A stretch of 64,000 nucleotides of DNA, taken from Solibacillus daqui (GTDB lineage: Bacteria; Bacillota; Bacilli; Bacillales_A; Planococcaceae). The stretch is from NCBI RefSeq assembly GCF_028747805.1, contig NZ_CP114887.1, forward strand, positions 1,791,501 to 1,855,500, in the 5' to 3' direction. The position numbers were made by a program, and so were the translations under genes. Shown here one piece after another: positions 36,035 through 46,697 of the stretch; position 1 is the stretch's first letter, and every line of letters starts with the position of its first letter. The notes under the pieces were generated by a model. The model was not told where the DNA came from, ran no database searches, and saw only the letters and a program-made list of their open reading frames with translations.

Positions 36035-37375
36035 ATGAAAACTATACAAGATTGGATAAAAGAATATCCTTTAATAAACGAGTTAGTTGCTACAAAGGAA
36101 GTGTTTTGGTCAAATCCTAAATATGAGCCATTTAAAAAAAATGGTAATGATCTTCCGTTTAATGAAAACGATGTAAAAGATGCTGAGGAAAGATTAAAGC
36201 GGTTTGCTCCATACATTGCTAAAGTTTTTCCTGAAACAAGAAAACTAAACGGAATCATTGAATCTCCTCTTGTACCCATCCCAGCAATGCATCAACAATT
36301 ATCAAACATGTGTGAGCAACCGATAGAGGGGGAATTTTTGTTAAAATGTGACAGCCATCTTCCCATTTCAGGTTCCATTAAAGCACGCGGCGGCATTTAT
36401 GAAGTGTTGAAACACGCAGAAACGTTGGCTCTTAACCATGGTTTATTGACTGTAAATGATGATTATTCCATCCTTGATAGTGAAAAATTCAGAAACTACT
36501 TTTCGCAATACTCAATTGCAGTAGGATCTACAGGCAACCTAGGGTTAAGTATAGGTATCATGAGTACCAAATTAGGTTTTAAAGTAACGGTCCATATGTC
36601 TGCTGATGCAAAGAAATGGAAAAAAGATCTTTTAAAAAGTAAAGGAGCAACGGTTATAGAATATACGGGAGATTATGGTGAAGCCGTAAAAGAAGGGCGA
36701 AAGCAGGCGCTGTGTAACCCGAATTGTTACTTCATTGATGACGAAAACTCTCAGGATCTATTTTTAGGCTATGCAGTGGCAGCAAGCAGATTACAAAAAC
36801 AATTAGAGGATTTAAATGTAATAGTAGATGAAAATCATCCGCTATTTGTTTACCTTCCATGTGGAGTGGGCGGTGGACCTGGTGGAGTAGCTTATGGTTT
36901 GAAACTAATATATCAAGATTGTGTACATTGCTTCTTTGCAGAACCTACACATTCACCGAGTATGTTACTTGGACTGATGACAGGGCTACATGATAAGGTG
37001 TCTGTACAAGATTTTGGAATTGACAACGTCACTTCAGCAGATGGTCTAGCGGTAGGAAGACCATCAGGGTTCGTTGGCCCAATTATTGAACCTTTATTAA
37101 GTGGAAGTTATACAGTAAGTGACAATAGGTTATTTAAACTATTGAGCACATTGGCTGTTAAAGAAAATATTCATCTAGAGCCTTCTGCATTAGCTGGAGT
37201 AATTGGACCAGTAAAATTATGTGGCGAGAAACAAGGTATGGAGTATATAAAAATTCATAACTTAAAGGATAAAATGAAAAATGCTGTACATCTCATGTGG
37301 GCTACCGGTGGAAGTATGGTTCCTAAAGAAATAATGCATGAGTATTATAAAAAAGGAGTAACGTTATCACTTTAA
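36035..37375 (+). CDS. dsdA: D-serine ammonia-lyase (D-serine dehydratase)
   Basis: This 446-residue PLP enzyme converts D-serine to pyruvate and ammonia. The PLP lysine is K116 in SGSIKARGG, and the phosphate-binding glycine loop reads [10 protein letters not shown]. The N-terminus and [12 protein letters not shown] segment match bacterial DsdA, and the length is normal. It is the end of the operon-like block, which makes a pathway producing D-serine plausible. Confidence 0.9.
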   Translation: MKTIQDWIKEYPLINELVATKEVFWSNPKYEPFKKNGNDLPFNENDVKDAEERLKRFAPYIAKVFPETRKLNGIIESPLVPIPAMHQQLSNMCEQPIEGEFLLKCDSHLPISGSIKARGGIYEVLKHAETLALNHGLLTVNDDYSILDSEKFRNYFSQYSIAVGSTGNLGLSIGIMSTKLGFKVTVHMSADAKKWKKDLLKSKGATVIEYTGDYGEAVKEGRKQALCNPNCYFIDDENSQDLFLGYAVAASRLQKQLEDLNVIVDENHPLFVYLPCGVGGGPGGVAYGLKLIYQDCVHCFFAEPTHSPSMLLGLMTGLHDKVSVQDFGIDNVTSADGLAVGRPSGFVGPIIEPLLSGSYTVSDNRLFKLLSTLAVKENIHLEPSALAGVIGPVKLCGEKQGMEYIKIHNLKDKMKNAVHLMWATGGSMVPKEIMHEYYKKGVTLSL

Positions 37376-37888
37376 ATGGGACATCCCCCAAAAGTAAAAA
37401 CAAAAAATAAAGCATCTACGATAGATTTCGGGTTCAGATACCTCAAATTCAAATAGTAGATGTTTTTTCTATGGGGAAAAATAAGTTATCCATACTATGT
37501 TAAAATGAGTACAATTGAAATGAGAATACTGAAATTCCTATAAACATTTTCCAGAAAATTTATCTGAGAAATTTACTTTATCTGAGATATCTAGAGTTCA
37601 TTTAATATTACAGATTCTAAATATATTGAGAAAGTTTCTGTATGAAATATGTGTCAAAGTAATAATTTTTATGGTTCAGATAATTAAAATAGAAGATTTT
37701 TTGTCAAATGAAATTAAAGGTTAAGCAATAGCTATTATCAAAAATATTATACAAACGGGAAAGATACTGAGTTTTGGAGATGAGTACATACATTTATTAA
37801 TGCAGATTTTTATCCAAACAAGTAATCAGTGTATTCCCGGAATGATTTGATGAACAGGTACCCCGAACTAGAGAAGGAGAATAAAAAT
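37376..37888 (+). other. Gap with a terminator-like hairpin
   Basis: CATCTAC (37413-37419) pairs with GTAGATG (37456-37462) across a 36-base loop, followed by six T, so the dsdA transcript probably ends here. The rest of the stretch is AT-rich and holds nothing I can assign. Confidence 0.45.
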
Positions 37889-38506
37889 ATGATGTATTCA
37901 ATACAACTGATTAGAAAAAATGAGCAAACGACCAATGAATGGTCAGGTGGATTCACTACGCAGCTAGCCATTTATCCTGAGGATGCAGATTATAAAGAGC
38001 GTAACTTTAAGTGGAGAATTAGTTCAGCTATAGTTGAATTAGAAGAGTCTATTTTTACCCCTCTCCCGGATATAAACAGGTTAATTATGGTTATTGATGG
38101 AGAAATGACGCTAAAACATGAGGGGCATCATCAGGTACATTTAAAGCCTTTTGAACAAGATCGATTCAGTGGAGGATGGACTACTCGAAGCTTTGGTAAA
38201 GTAAGAGATTTCAATCTCATGTTATCGGAAGGTTGCAGCGGTGATATTGAAGCCATAGCTGTAGAAAAAGGTGGATATCACGAAACAGTCAATCCTAACA
38301 ACCCTGCTGAACGTCAAATAGCTGAAGCTTTTTATTGCATCACCGGCCCGCTTCATATAACGATTGACGACCAGGAAGCTATCGATGTAGAAGAGGGTGA
38401 CTTGCTCCTATTAAACAGTGAGCCTTCGGAAACAAGCATCACTATAAAAATAAACAATAAAGCTGAAACTGAAGCCAATGTCATAAAAGCAAGCGTGATT
38501 TTTTAA
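37889..38506 (+). CDS. HutD/Ves-family cupin-like protein
   Basis: This 205-residue protein has the HutD/Ves pattern: NEWSGGFTTQLAIYPEDADY near the start, FKWRISSAIVE, then LPDINRLIMVIDGEMTL and FSGGWTTRS. These are small beta-barrel proteins of poorly known role, some linked to histidine use or cold response. I chose ATG 37889, with GAAGGAG at 37872-37878; an upstream GTG has no ribosome site. It stands alone after a long gap. Confidence 0.8.
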   Translation: MMYSIQLIRKNEQTTNEWSGGFTTQLAIYPEDADYKERNFKWRISSAIVELEESIFTPLPDINRLIMVIDGEMTLKHEGHHQVHLKPFEQDRFSGGWTTRSFGKVRDFNLMLSEGCSGDIEAIAVEKGGYHETVNPNNPAERQIAEAFYCITGPLHITIDDQEAIDVEEGDLLLLNSEPSETSITIKINNKAETEANVIKASVIF

Positions 38507-39026
38507 GATTAGGTACCCAACACTCAAATCCAATAGATTGTTTGTCCTATTCTTTATGCCAGGATATTGCAGAATTGACAGGTGGAGTCTGAGCTTGTGC
38601 ACTGCGTGGGAGGACTCGACTCCGTCAGAAAAGGCAGATAATAATTACTGGAAACAAAACAGCAACTCATTATTGGTATAGTAACCTGATTAAACTGTCT
38701 TAAGTGGGATACGACGGCTATTTCTTCTTGAGGGAGTCGTATAAGATTTCCAGGATAGCGCTCCAAACACCTTAATAGTCGGCATAATGAAGCACGAATC
38801 GTATATAGGCAATTTTTGTTTCAATGAATTCAAATATGTGTTTTATTTTTTGTTAGCTTAGTGATTCATAAAGTGATAGTTAATGGATTTAGAGTTGATA
38901 ACTGAGTTGTAATTTTAAAAATAAAATTGGTATATTTATATCATTTTACTTATATGAATCAATTTCATAAATCATCTTTTTTTAGAGCGTAGACTTCTCC
39001 TGTGTAAAACTTACGTTTTAAAAAAA
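38507..39026. other. Gap before the IS element, nothing recognised
   Basis: No supported gene or RNA is visible on either strand. A degenerate stretch at 38690-38770 reads like old coding DNA, but I cannot name it. The end of the IS element must lie near 39000-39020. Confidence 0.3.
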
Positions 39027-40383
39027 TTATGCAGCTTCCTGTTGCTCTTGTAATTGTGCATTAATGCGATCGATTGCTAATTTGCAGGCATTATAAACAA
39101 ACGTCACCAGGTTGAAATGTAACTTTGCTTTTCTACCTGTTCTGTGACGGACATTTTTTAATTGAAAGAATTGCTTTAAATAGGCATTTACTCTTTCAAC
39201 GGCAGTGCGTTCTTTATAGAGATTTTTCCAGTATTCTGAACCTCTTGCTGGATACGTGTACTTGCGAATATCCGTTTCGCACTTGATTTTGTATACCTTT
39301 TGACAGAGCGTATCTTTTCTTAATGGACATGTTTCACATTCCTTTGGACGTGTGAATTTGAGTGTACGATATTTTTCGTCAAAGCTATCGTAACAGTAGC
39401 TATGTTCACGCACACATGTTGGTCGGAAATGCTGGTCAAAACCGATCACTTCGCCTTCTCGACGGACATTATAAGGAATGATGACACGCATGGTTTGATC
39501 AAGTGCTTGGCGATAAATAGGTTCGTAATCATAACCTGCATCAAAAATCGCGGTTGTAAAATGGTTCGGTACTAATTGCGCTACCTTTTTGAGTAACGGA
39601 ATCGCCGCTTTACTATCACTTAAGTTGCCTGAAGACATCAGGCGAGCTACGATATATTGGCTTTTTGTGGACACAACTAGATGACCCTTAAATCCATACC
39701 AGAACGTGTTTTTACCCTCACTATTTTTCTTGATGCCCCAGTTTGGCTTTATGGGAATGTCTTGCCAAAGCGTATTGAGTGGGATGGTTAATTGCGCCTC
39801 TAGGTTCTTTTCATAAGTCTTTTGTTTTTGCTTCGATTTCTACTTGTTCGGCGAGCCAGGCAGCGTGTTCTTCTTTTGATTTACGTCCAAGCTTTTTGGG
39901 TGGCATGACTTCCTTTTTTTCAGAAGGCTTAGAGGCATCACGAGATTCAAAATGTGTTGCGTCAAAACCAAGGTGCTCATCATCAAGAAAACCTTCAGTA
40001 AAGGCTGTTTGAATGAGTTCATCCTGCATGTAATCCATCACATCTGATTCACTAATCACGCGAATCATACGTGAATAAGATGCCTCAGATGGAACGGCAT
40101 CTGAGAATAGAAAACCGCAATCCAAATGGAATAAAGGATCATTGACTAAACGTTTAATTAAATCCTTTATTGTAGGAATACGTTCTACAATGCGAATGAT
40201 GAGGGATTGAATCATGGCACCGTAGTTACATTCACGTGGAGCCCCACGCAACGACTTTTTCGAAAAGAGTTGAAAGATTGGTTGTACGTCGAAAGTGGCG
40301 AAAATCGCATCAAATCGGTGCGAACTTTCCATTTCGTATAATTCTTGGATGCCAAAAAGGCTAATTTGTTTTACAATAGTCAT
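39027..40383 (-). pseudogene. Frameshifted IS1182-family transposase
   Basis: The minus strand reads an N-terminal part (40383-39811) that opens MTIVKQISLFGIQELYEMES and a C-terminal part (39674-39027) ending near YLKQFFQLKNVRHRTGRKAK (in parts). They are in different frames. Removing one base in the A-rich run near 39824-39834 restores a continuous reading of KTYEKNLEAQ...NTFWYGFKGH through to VSTKSQYIVAR. The DDE residues lie in FDATHFES, AIFDAGYD and ERTAVERVNA. The element is thus inactive unless the shift is programmed. Confidence 0.8.
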
Positions 40384-40500
40384 GAGGCATTCGCTCCGTT
40401 CGTATAAGGTTGTTTAGTCGCTACCATTATACCGAACTTGGGGAGGTGCCTCATTTTTATTTGTTTGAAACCCTTGATACCGAAGGGATGAGAATTATGA
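40214..40500 (+). repeat. First copy of a 287-bp direct repeat (IS end)
   Basis: This includes the transposase 5' coding end and its upstream region. It is identical over 287 bases to 41910-42196, and matches resume after a one-base difference. Confidence 0.9.
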
Positions 40501-40593
40501 AAATTAACTCGTATAGAAATGGTATAATATTACTCGATTTACTAAATTTTTTTACGTAATCATAAATTAAAACAATGGACTACAAGAGGAGAG

Positions 40594-41775
40594 ATGGGTT
40601 TGAAGTATTTCACAATATTTGCTTCTAAAAACGATATTGAAGATATTGAATATGGGATTTTAGATGTTTTTGCAAAAGGTTTTCGAATTAAGAGTAATGA
40701 AAATGAATATTATATCCAGTCCAAAAGGCTTTTTAACAAAGATAAGATGACGATAAGGGTCAGTTCGGAAGATACAGAACCAGATTATTTCGAGAAAAAT
40801 ATACCTGGGATGATGGGGTTCTATGATGAAATTCCTTTTGAAGATGAGCAACTTAAAGGGCTAGTTTTAACACAAATATCTGTGTTAAATACGATGATTG
40901 CCATCGAATTGGAGAAGGATATGAATGAAGAACTGCAGCAGTTATTTACGAACCTGCTCGCACAAATAGGCGGGATTGGCTTTTTGCCAAACGGTACTTT
41001 GCTCGATCAAGAAGGGCTTGTTATAGTTTACCCTGATGGGAAATCGGGACCTGCTCATTTCAGACCTCAAAGTTGTACAAGAAAAATAATGGGACCTGAA
41101 GTTACATCAGAAGAAGGGGAACAAAGAAAAAACAAAACCATTGTGTATTTAAATGAACATGAGATTCCATTTATTAAATCACTCCCACAGCTCCTACCAT
41201 TAGCGCAATATCCGTTTAGAACACAGGAAGATATCGCAAAAAGAGCTGTCGCATTGTTAATTGTTATTCAATACGCTTGCGATGTCGTGCATGAGGGAGA
41301 TATACATAAATCGAAAGACTTCTTCATGACGATGCTGCAGAAATATGGTGTGGAAGATTTCCTAACTGATAATGAACGGAACTTTTTACAAGCTAAAGAA
41401 CCAAATGAGCAAGAAGCGGGCGATATTACCTGGCAATATGAAGCATACTGGGTACTTATTTGGGCGTTGGGGATTGTTGATACACTCGATTTTCCTGAAG
41501 ATATTTGCAATTGCCAATATGCAATTCAAGTTGTTTCAAGCTGTGAGTCGTTCGAGCAATTTTATGGTACAACGGCAATGCGGAACAAGGAAGAGATTGT
41601 GGATGAAGCGGACAAAATCTATAGATTGCACTGGGCTTGTGTAAATAGTCGAATACAAGGACAAGAAGCTCCAGCAAATATAGATGAAAGAATTGTCACG
41701 GAAAGACGCAGGGGATTGTTCTGGATGTTAGGACATCGGGATGAAGAATGGGATTATATTTCAATGGATACGTGA
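40594..41775 (+). CDS. DUF4272 domain protein
   Basis: This 393-residue cytoplasmic protein contains a C-terminal DUF4272 region (about 210-385) with the recognisable segment WQYEAYWVLIWALGIVDTLDFP, here in parts WQYEAYWVL and LIWALGIV, and a closing RRGLFWMLG. The N-terminal half (1-200) is not known to me. AGGAGAGATGGGTTTG precedes the chosen start. It lies between two direct copies of IS DNA, so it may have been carried or trapped there. Function is unknown. Confidence 0.7.
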   Translation: MGLKYFTIFASKNDIEDIEYGILDVFAKGFRIKSNENEYYIQSKRLFNKDKMTIRVSSEDTEPDYFEKNIPGMMGFYDEIPFEDEQLKGLVLTQISVLNTMIAIELEKDMNEELQQLFTNLLAQIGGIGFLPNGTLLDQEGLVIVYPDGKSGPAHFRPQSCTRKIMGPEVTSEEGEQRKNKTIVYLNEHEIPFIKSLPQLLPLAQYPFRTQEDIAKRAVALLIVIQYACDVVHEGDIHKSKDFFMTMLQKYGVEDFLTDNERNFLQAKEPNEQEAGDITWQYEAYWVLIWALGIVDTLDFPEDICNCQYAIQVVSSCESFEQFYGTTAMRNKEEIVDEADKIYRLHWACVNSRIQGQEAPANIDERIVTERRRGLFWMLGHRDEEWDYISMDT

Positions 41776-41909
41776 TTGAAGATAGGAAAGAGGGCACTTG
41801 ATGAACTGCACCGGGTGCAAAAACAATTACCTACAATTCAAGACCGGTATTTAATTTAAGTTAGTAATCAAATAGTGGTAAGCGTCAAATGCAGTATACC
41901 TTCTACCAA

Positions 41910-42196
41910 ATGGCACCGTAGTTACATTCACGTGGAGCCCCACGCAACGACTTTTTCGAAAAGAGTTGAAAGATTGGTTGTACGTCGAAAGTGGCGAAAA
42001 TCGCATCAAATCGGTGCGAACTTTCCATTTCGTATAATTCTTGGATGCCAAAAAGGCTAATTTGTTTTACAATAGTCATGAGGCATTCGCTCCGTTCGTA
42101 TAAGGTTGTTTAGTCGCTACCATTATACCGAACTTGGGGAGGTGCCTCATTTTTATTTGTTTGAAACCCTTGATACCGAAGGGATGAGAATTATGA
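41910..42196 (+). repeat. Second, truncated copy of the IS end
   Basis: This is identical to 40214-40500, in the same orientation, offset by 1696 bases. Only the 5' part of the transposase gene is present, so it is a remnant of a second insertion or of a duplication. Confidence 0.9.
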
Positions 42197-42330
42197 AATT
42201 AACTCAATTATATGATTAAACAGGAAATATTATTTTTAGGAAGTCACTAGATAAAATAACGAGTATAGCAATATTCTTAGCTATACTCGTATGTAATTTA
42301 TGAATTGGTTTTGTTATCCTTTATGTAAGT

Positions 42331-43262
42331 CTATATATCTTGAAATAGGCATTTAAAACAAAAATAACCCTCAATAATCTCACCATTTTCAGGTTCACCA
42401 TTATCATTTAAATAATCAACTCTATTACAACTGCCACATTCTAAAAATCTTTCTTTTTCGAATTGCTCCTTACAGTTTAAACACTTACATATATGTTGTT
42501 CGGTAGAAATAATTAAAGAATTTTTAAAGCATTTAGGACAATCTTTCAGTAAATCATAGTGTTTGTAGGGTAATGACAGAGTTTCAAAATCAGAGTGAGT
42601 CTTAATGAAATTTGTTAAGGCCATTACACTATGATAATTACAGAACAGACATATTTCATTGTCTATGTCTAAAGTGTTTTCTTGTTTACATTGAGGGCAG
42701 TCAACCCTAAAAGATGAATTAGTTTTTAAAAGTGAAGAAATAATATTATTACGTGCATTTAAATAATTTTCATTCTTATGTAGCCAATTTGATGCTTGTT
42801 GGAACTCTAAATTATCATATATATTGCGGAACTCTGAGTTTAAAAAAGGAATTAGAAAGCTTAATGTATTGTAAATTATTGATTCAAGTTGGTAACCATT
42901 TTCATTTAGGTGAAAATGTTCAATCTTATTTCTAGATTTTTTTAATCGTGTTATTGTTCGATTGAATTTTTCATCTAAATCAATTTTACATATATATTGT
43001 AAGCGATATAATGCAGTATCAAGGCTAATACTCTTAAAATCACCATCAGTATAACTATCAAAGTTGGCTTTGTTTAAATCTTCAAATACAAATGCCCAAT
43101 GGTCTTGAGTTAAGCTTGCTTTAAATATTAATTCTACAGCTGAATTCAATGTAAAATAGCATATTTGATTGAAGGTGTATGGTCTTGACTATCTTCAAGC
43201 TCATATATGCATTTGTTCAAAAAATCCAAACCATTCTCTAAAACATTTAATTCTAATTTCAT
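42331..43262 (-). pseudogene. Frameshifted zinc-ribbon protein gene
   Basis: The minus strand starts with ATG at 43262 after GGGAGGGTATCTA and reads MKLELNVLENGLDFLNK...KYAILH before a TGA at 43148-43146. The next frame continues NSAVELIFKASLTQDHWAF for 271 residues. One missing base at CAT-TTG near 43149 explains this. The C-terminal half has three or four CxxC pairs (CPQC, CLFC, CPKC, CKCLNC, CGSC, CFKC), which are zinc ribbons. The family is not known to me. It lies next to the IS fragment. Confidence 0.7.
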
Positions 43263-43721
43263 TAGATACCCTCCCAATAAATTATTAGTTTAATTAAAAA
43301 TATAATATCCAAAAAATTGAGTGTTAGGTAAAGTTCTAAGGTGTTTTAGGTGATTCTACCACATCTTATAATTTTTTTGTCCACGTCCAACACTCATGGC
43401 ATTGTGAAGAGGTTGCTTAGTTGGAATTAAACTGAATAATTCGATATGAAATAGGGTCATTTTATCAATAACGATAAATTGATCCTTTTTGATTTGACAA
43501 CTTATTATGCATGAATGATTTTTGTAGTCTCACTATACTAATGATGTTCAGATTTAGTAATAAAAATAAAAGCAATGTCTCCTGTGGTCGCTAAACACAC
43601 AGTCACTTCTTTTCATTATTAATATTAGTGTGTAAAGAATGGAAATCGATGATGTGGGAAATAATGTAGTTCTCTTTTGCAAATAACAATTCAAAATAAA
43701 ATCAATACGGAGGTAAAAAAA
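43263..43721. other. Divergent promoter gap
   Basis: This holds the promoters of the zinc-ribbon gene (minus) and the reductase gene (plus). I find no RNA or repeat that I can support. Confidence 0.35.
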
Positions 43722-44627
43722 ATGAATGTCCTTGATTGTATCATTATAGGTGGGGGTCCTTCTGGGTTAAGTGCTAGCTTAATTTTAGGAAGGGCCAGGA
43801 GAAACATTGCATTATTTGACGATGGAACGAATAGGAATAGAGTGACACAAGCGTCACATGGATTTATTACTCGAGATGGGATAAAACCACAAGCGTTTAA
43901 AGAAATAGCGTTAAAAGAGTTGGAGAATTACCCGTCCGTATCATATTTTACTGCAACAGTTACTGAAATCATTAAGGATATAGGTAATGAGCGATTTACT
44001 GTCAAAACATCTACTAGTCAGGAATTTGTTTCAGAAAAAATAATACTCGCCTGCGGTATTCAAGAAATATTTACTATACCAAGTATAAGAAAGTTTTATG
44101 GGAAAAGTCTATTTAGTTGTCCATATTGTGATGGCTGGGAGCAAAAAGATAAGCCGTTAGTGGTTATTGCAGAAAAAGAAGAGCATGTACTACATTTGAC
44201 TAAGTTAATTTATAATTGGTCGCAGGATTTGGTTGTCTTAACGAATGGAGTTCAATTATCTAAAGAAGGTAAAATAGAGTTACAAAAACACAATATCAAA
44301 ATTATATCGGAAAAGATAAAAGACTTAATAGGTAATGACGGTTACTTACAAAAAATAGAGTTTGAAACAGGAGCAACAATTATAAGATCGGGTGGATTTG
44401 TTGCCCCATCTTATTATCGCGCAAATCAATTTGCTGAGAAGCTTGGCTGTGAAATTCATGAAAATGGGAAAGTTATAACAGATGGTGTTGGTAGAACAAC
44501 CCAAAAAAACGTATATATTGCAGGGGAAACAGAAAGATCTAAACCATCCTCTTTAATGATTTCAGCTGCTAAAGGTAATAAAGCTGCGGTTTCAGTAAAT
44601 ACTGATCTAACGATGGAACGATTTTGA
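43722..44627 (+). CDS. Thioredoxin reductase-like FAD/NAD(P)H oxidoreductase
   Basis: This 301-residue flavoprotein has the FAD-binding GGGPSGLSA near residue 10, a CPYC redox pair (C133, C136) in FSCPYCDGWE, and a second dinucleotide region. The NRNRVTQASHGFITRDG segment is typical of the thioredoxin-reductase-like group that includes dithiol oxidases such as GliT/HlmI rather than true TrxB. I chose ATG 43722 with ACGGAGG just before it; upstream in-frame codons have no ribosome site. Confidence 0.8.
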   Translation: MNVLDCIIIGGGPSGLSASLILGRARRNIALFDDGTNRNRVTQASHGFITRDGIKPQAFKEIALKELENYPSVSYFTATVTEIIKDIGNERFTVKTSTSQEFVSEKIILACGIQEIFTIPSIRKFYGKSLFSCPYCDGWEQKDKPLVVIAEKEEHVLHLTKLIYNWSQDLVVLTNGVQLSKEGKIELQKHNIKIISEKIKDLIGNDGYLQKIEFETGATIIRSGGFVAPSYYRANQFAEKLGCEIHENGKVITDGVGRTTQKNVYIAGETERSKPSSLMISAAKGNKAAVSVNTDLTMERF

Positions 44628-45330
44628 ATACGATATAACACCTTCTGCTTCAACTAAATAGGAACTTAGCTAATATAATTAAACACATCAGCGCCAATGT
44701 GTTGCCACATATACTCCAAACTTTTTGTGTTAGTGTTAGTATAAGAATTTACGAAGAACGGATTTTGATTTTAGAGTTCGTTTTTTCTTGTTGTTTAAAA
44801 AGGATTAAAGGTTTTTTTGAAGTTGTTGAATTATAAAGGGGATATTTTGAAGAATTGTAATTAATGTAAGCACAGTTTAGTCAACAAAAATCAAATTTTA
44901 GACATACAACGTTATAAAAATCTTTTGAAAAATTTTAATTTTTACAGTTTACAAGTGTTATACACAGGAGTACAATAAGCCCGTAATTAAGAAATCTAAT
45001 AAAGCCAAATCTCAACAATTGAGAACGGAGGACCCATTTTTTGGGGTTAATTCTGCATTTGCAGAAGGGATGATATATACTCTTTCGCCATCCTAACCCG
45101 TCAGCTAACTTCGTCGGCTAAAGCGAGGGAGGTCATAATAGAGACCGCCTTATTCAAGTATTGTTTTTGTTGATATAGCAAAATTAATGCTTGTTTAAAT
45201 CGGTCTTTTTACTTTGAAAAAACAAGTTCATAAGTCCATTTTAGAATAAGATGCAGAATTGAAACATATTTAGTTTAATCATTGGACCATTTGGTAAGTA
45301 TACTTTTAACTTAATTCTAAGGAGAGAATT
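44628..45330 (+). other. Long leader region of the ktr operon
   Basis: This stretch contains the c-di-AMP riboswitch described separately and, around 45124-45155, a GGTC/GACC hairpin followed by a T-rich run that could be its terminator. No gene is visible. Confidence 0.5.
45001..45131 (+). ncRNA. ydaO/yuaA c-di-AMP riboswitch
   Basis: The conserved blocks are present: GGAGGACCCATTTTTTGGGG, TTAATTCTGC, CTTTCGCC, then AACCCGTCAGCTAACTTCGT with CGGCTAAAGCGAGGG after it. This class binds cyclic di-AMP and switches potassium-transport genes off when the messenger is high. A potassium transporter follows, which agrees. Confidence 0.88.
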
Positions 45331-46668
45331 ATGAAAAATTTCAAAGAGAGTCTTAATCCATCGAAAATACTTGTTCTGGGCTTCGCGATTCTAATACTAA
45401 TAGGAGCTTTTTTATTGACTCTCCCCATAGCAACAGAGGATGGTAAAGGACTTATATTCTTAGATGCATTATTTACCGCTACTTCTGCTACATGTGTTAC
45501 AGGTCTAGTGGTTGTTGATACTGGTGATACATTTTCAATGTTTGGTGAATTAGTCATTTTATCTCTTATTCAAATTGGCGGCTTAGGATTTATGACGTTT
45601 GCAACCTTTTTATTCACTTTATTAGGCAAAAAAATCTCTTTAAAAGAAAGGATTATATTAAAAGAAGCTTTTAATGCTACTTCGACTAATGATATCGCCA
45701 AATTAGTAAAAAGAATATTAATTTTTACTGTAATAGCGGAGAGTATCGGAGGGATTATTTTATCTATTAGATTTTCATTTGATATGCCGATCGGTCAAGC
45801 AATCTATTTTGGTTTTTTCCATTCAATTTCAAATTTTAATAACGCAGGTTTTGATTTGATGGGGGAATTTAGAAGTCTTACGGATTACGTTGATGATCCA
45901 TTTGTCGTTTTAACTATTTGCTCTCTTATCATTTTAGGTGGCTTAGGTTTTATTGTCATACATGAAATATATGAATATCGTGAAACACGTAAAATTTCGT
46001 TGCATACAAAAGTTGTATTGAGTACAACTCTAACACTTATCGTTGGAGCATCCATCTTAATTTTTCTATTTGAGTATGGAAATGATAAAACATTAGGACC
46101 GTTGTCTTCCACAGGAAAAGCTCTCGGTGCCTTGTTCCATAGTGTAACGCCAAGAACTGCTGGAGCTAATACATTACCAATGGCGGATTTGACTCATGCA
46201 ACATTATTCCTAACGATTTTCCTAATGTTTATCGGGGGAGGTTCAGGATCGACTGCTGGAGGTATTAAGGTATCAACTTTTGCTGTTCTAATGGCAACTG
46301 CTCTTTCCCAACTTAAAGGGAAAGAAGATGTGGTTTTATTTAAACGTCGTATTGTTATAGAGAGTGTTCTAAAGGCACTTACTGTTGCGATGAGTGGCAT
46401 CATGATTGTAATAATTGTCACCTTTATCCTGAGTATTACTGAACAAGGTCATAATTTTATTATGTATTTGTTTGAAGCAACTTCAGCTTTTGGTACTGTA
46501 GGGCTCTCAATGGGATTAACACCAGAGCTCTCTCCAATTGGACGGATTATTATTATATTGACAATGTTCGTAGGGAGATTAGGTCCATTAACACTTGGTT
46601 TTGCTATTTCTAAACGACGTAAAAAAGAAGCTTTCCGTTATCCTAAAGGAAATATAATGATTGGTTAA
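45331..46668 (+). CDS. ktrB: Potassium uptake transporter, KtrB/TrkH type
   Basis: This 445-residue membrane protein has four pore-loop repeats and about eight helices. Selectivity-filter-like segments are TATSATCVTGL, SNFNNAGFD, TPRTAGANT and SAFGTVGLSMG. It imports potassium with sodium, gated by the KtrA-type partner. AAGGAGAG precedes the ATG. The gene order here is channel first and regulatory subunit second; B. subtilis ktrAB has the reverse. Symbol is by family. Confidence 0.88.
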   Translation: MKNFKESLNPSKILVLGFAILILIGAFLLTLPIATEDGKGLIFLDALFTATSATCVTGLVVVDTGDTFSMFGELVILSLIQIGGLGFMTFATFLFTLLGKKISLKERIILKEAFNATSTNDIAKLVKRILIFTVIAESIGGIILSIRFSFDMPIGQAIYFGFFHSISNFNNAGFDLMGEFRSLTDYVDDPFVVLTICSLIILGGLGFIVIHEIYEYRETRKISLHTKVVLSTTLTLIVGASILIFLFEYGNDKTLGPLSSTGKALGALFHSVTPRTAGANTLPMADLTHATLFLTIFLMFIGGGSGSTAGGIKVSTFAVLMATALSQLKGKEDVVLFKRRIVIESVLKALTVAMSGIMIVIIVTFILSITEQGHNFIMYLFEATSAFGTVGLSMGLTPELSPIGRIIIILTMFVGRLGPLTLGFAISKRRKKEAFRYPKGNIMIG

Positions 46669-46697
46669 TTAATAGATAGAGAAGGAAGGAATATAAA

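Noticed and set aside
42753..42935. Small + strand open frame in the zinc-ribbon gene
   Set aside because: It overlaps the better-supported minus-strand gene and lacks a ribosome site.
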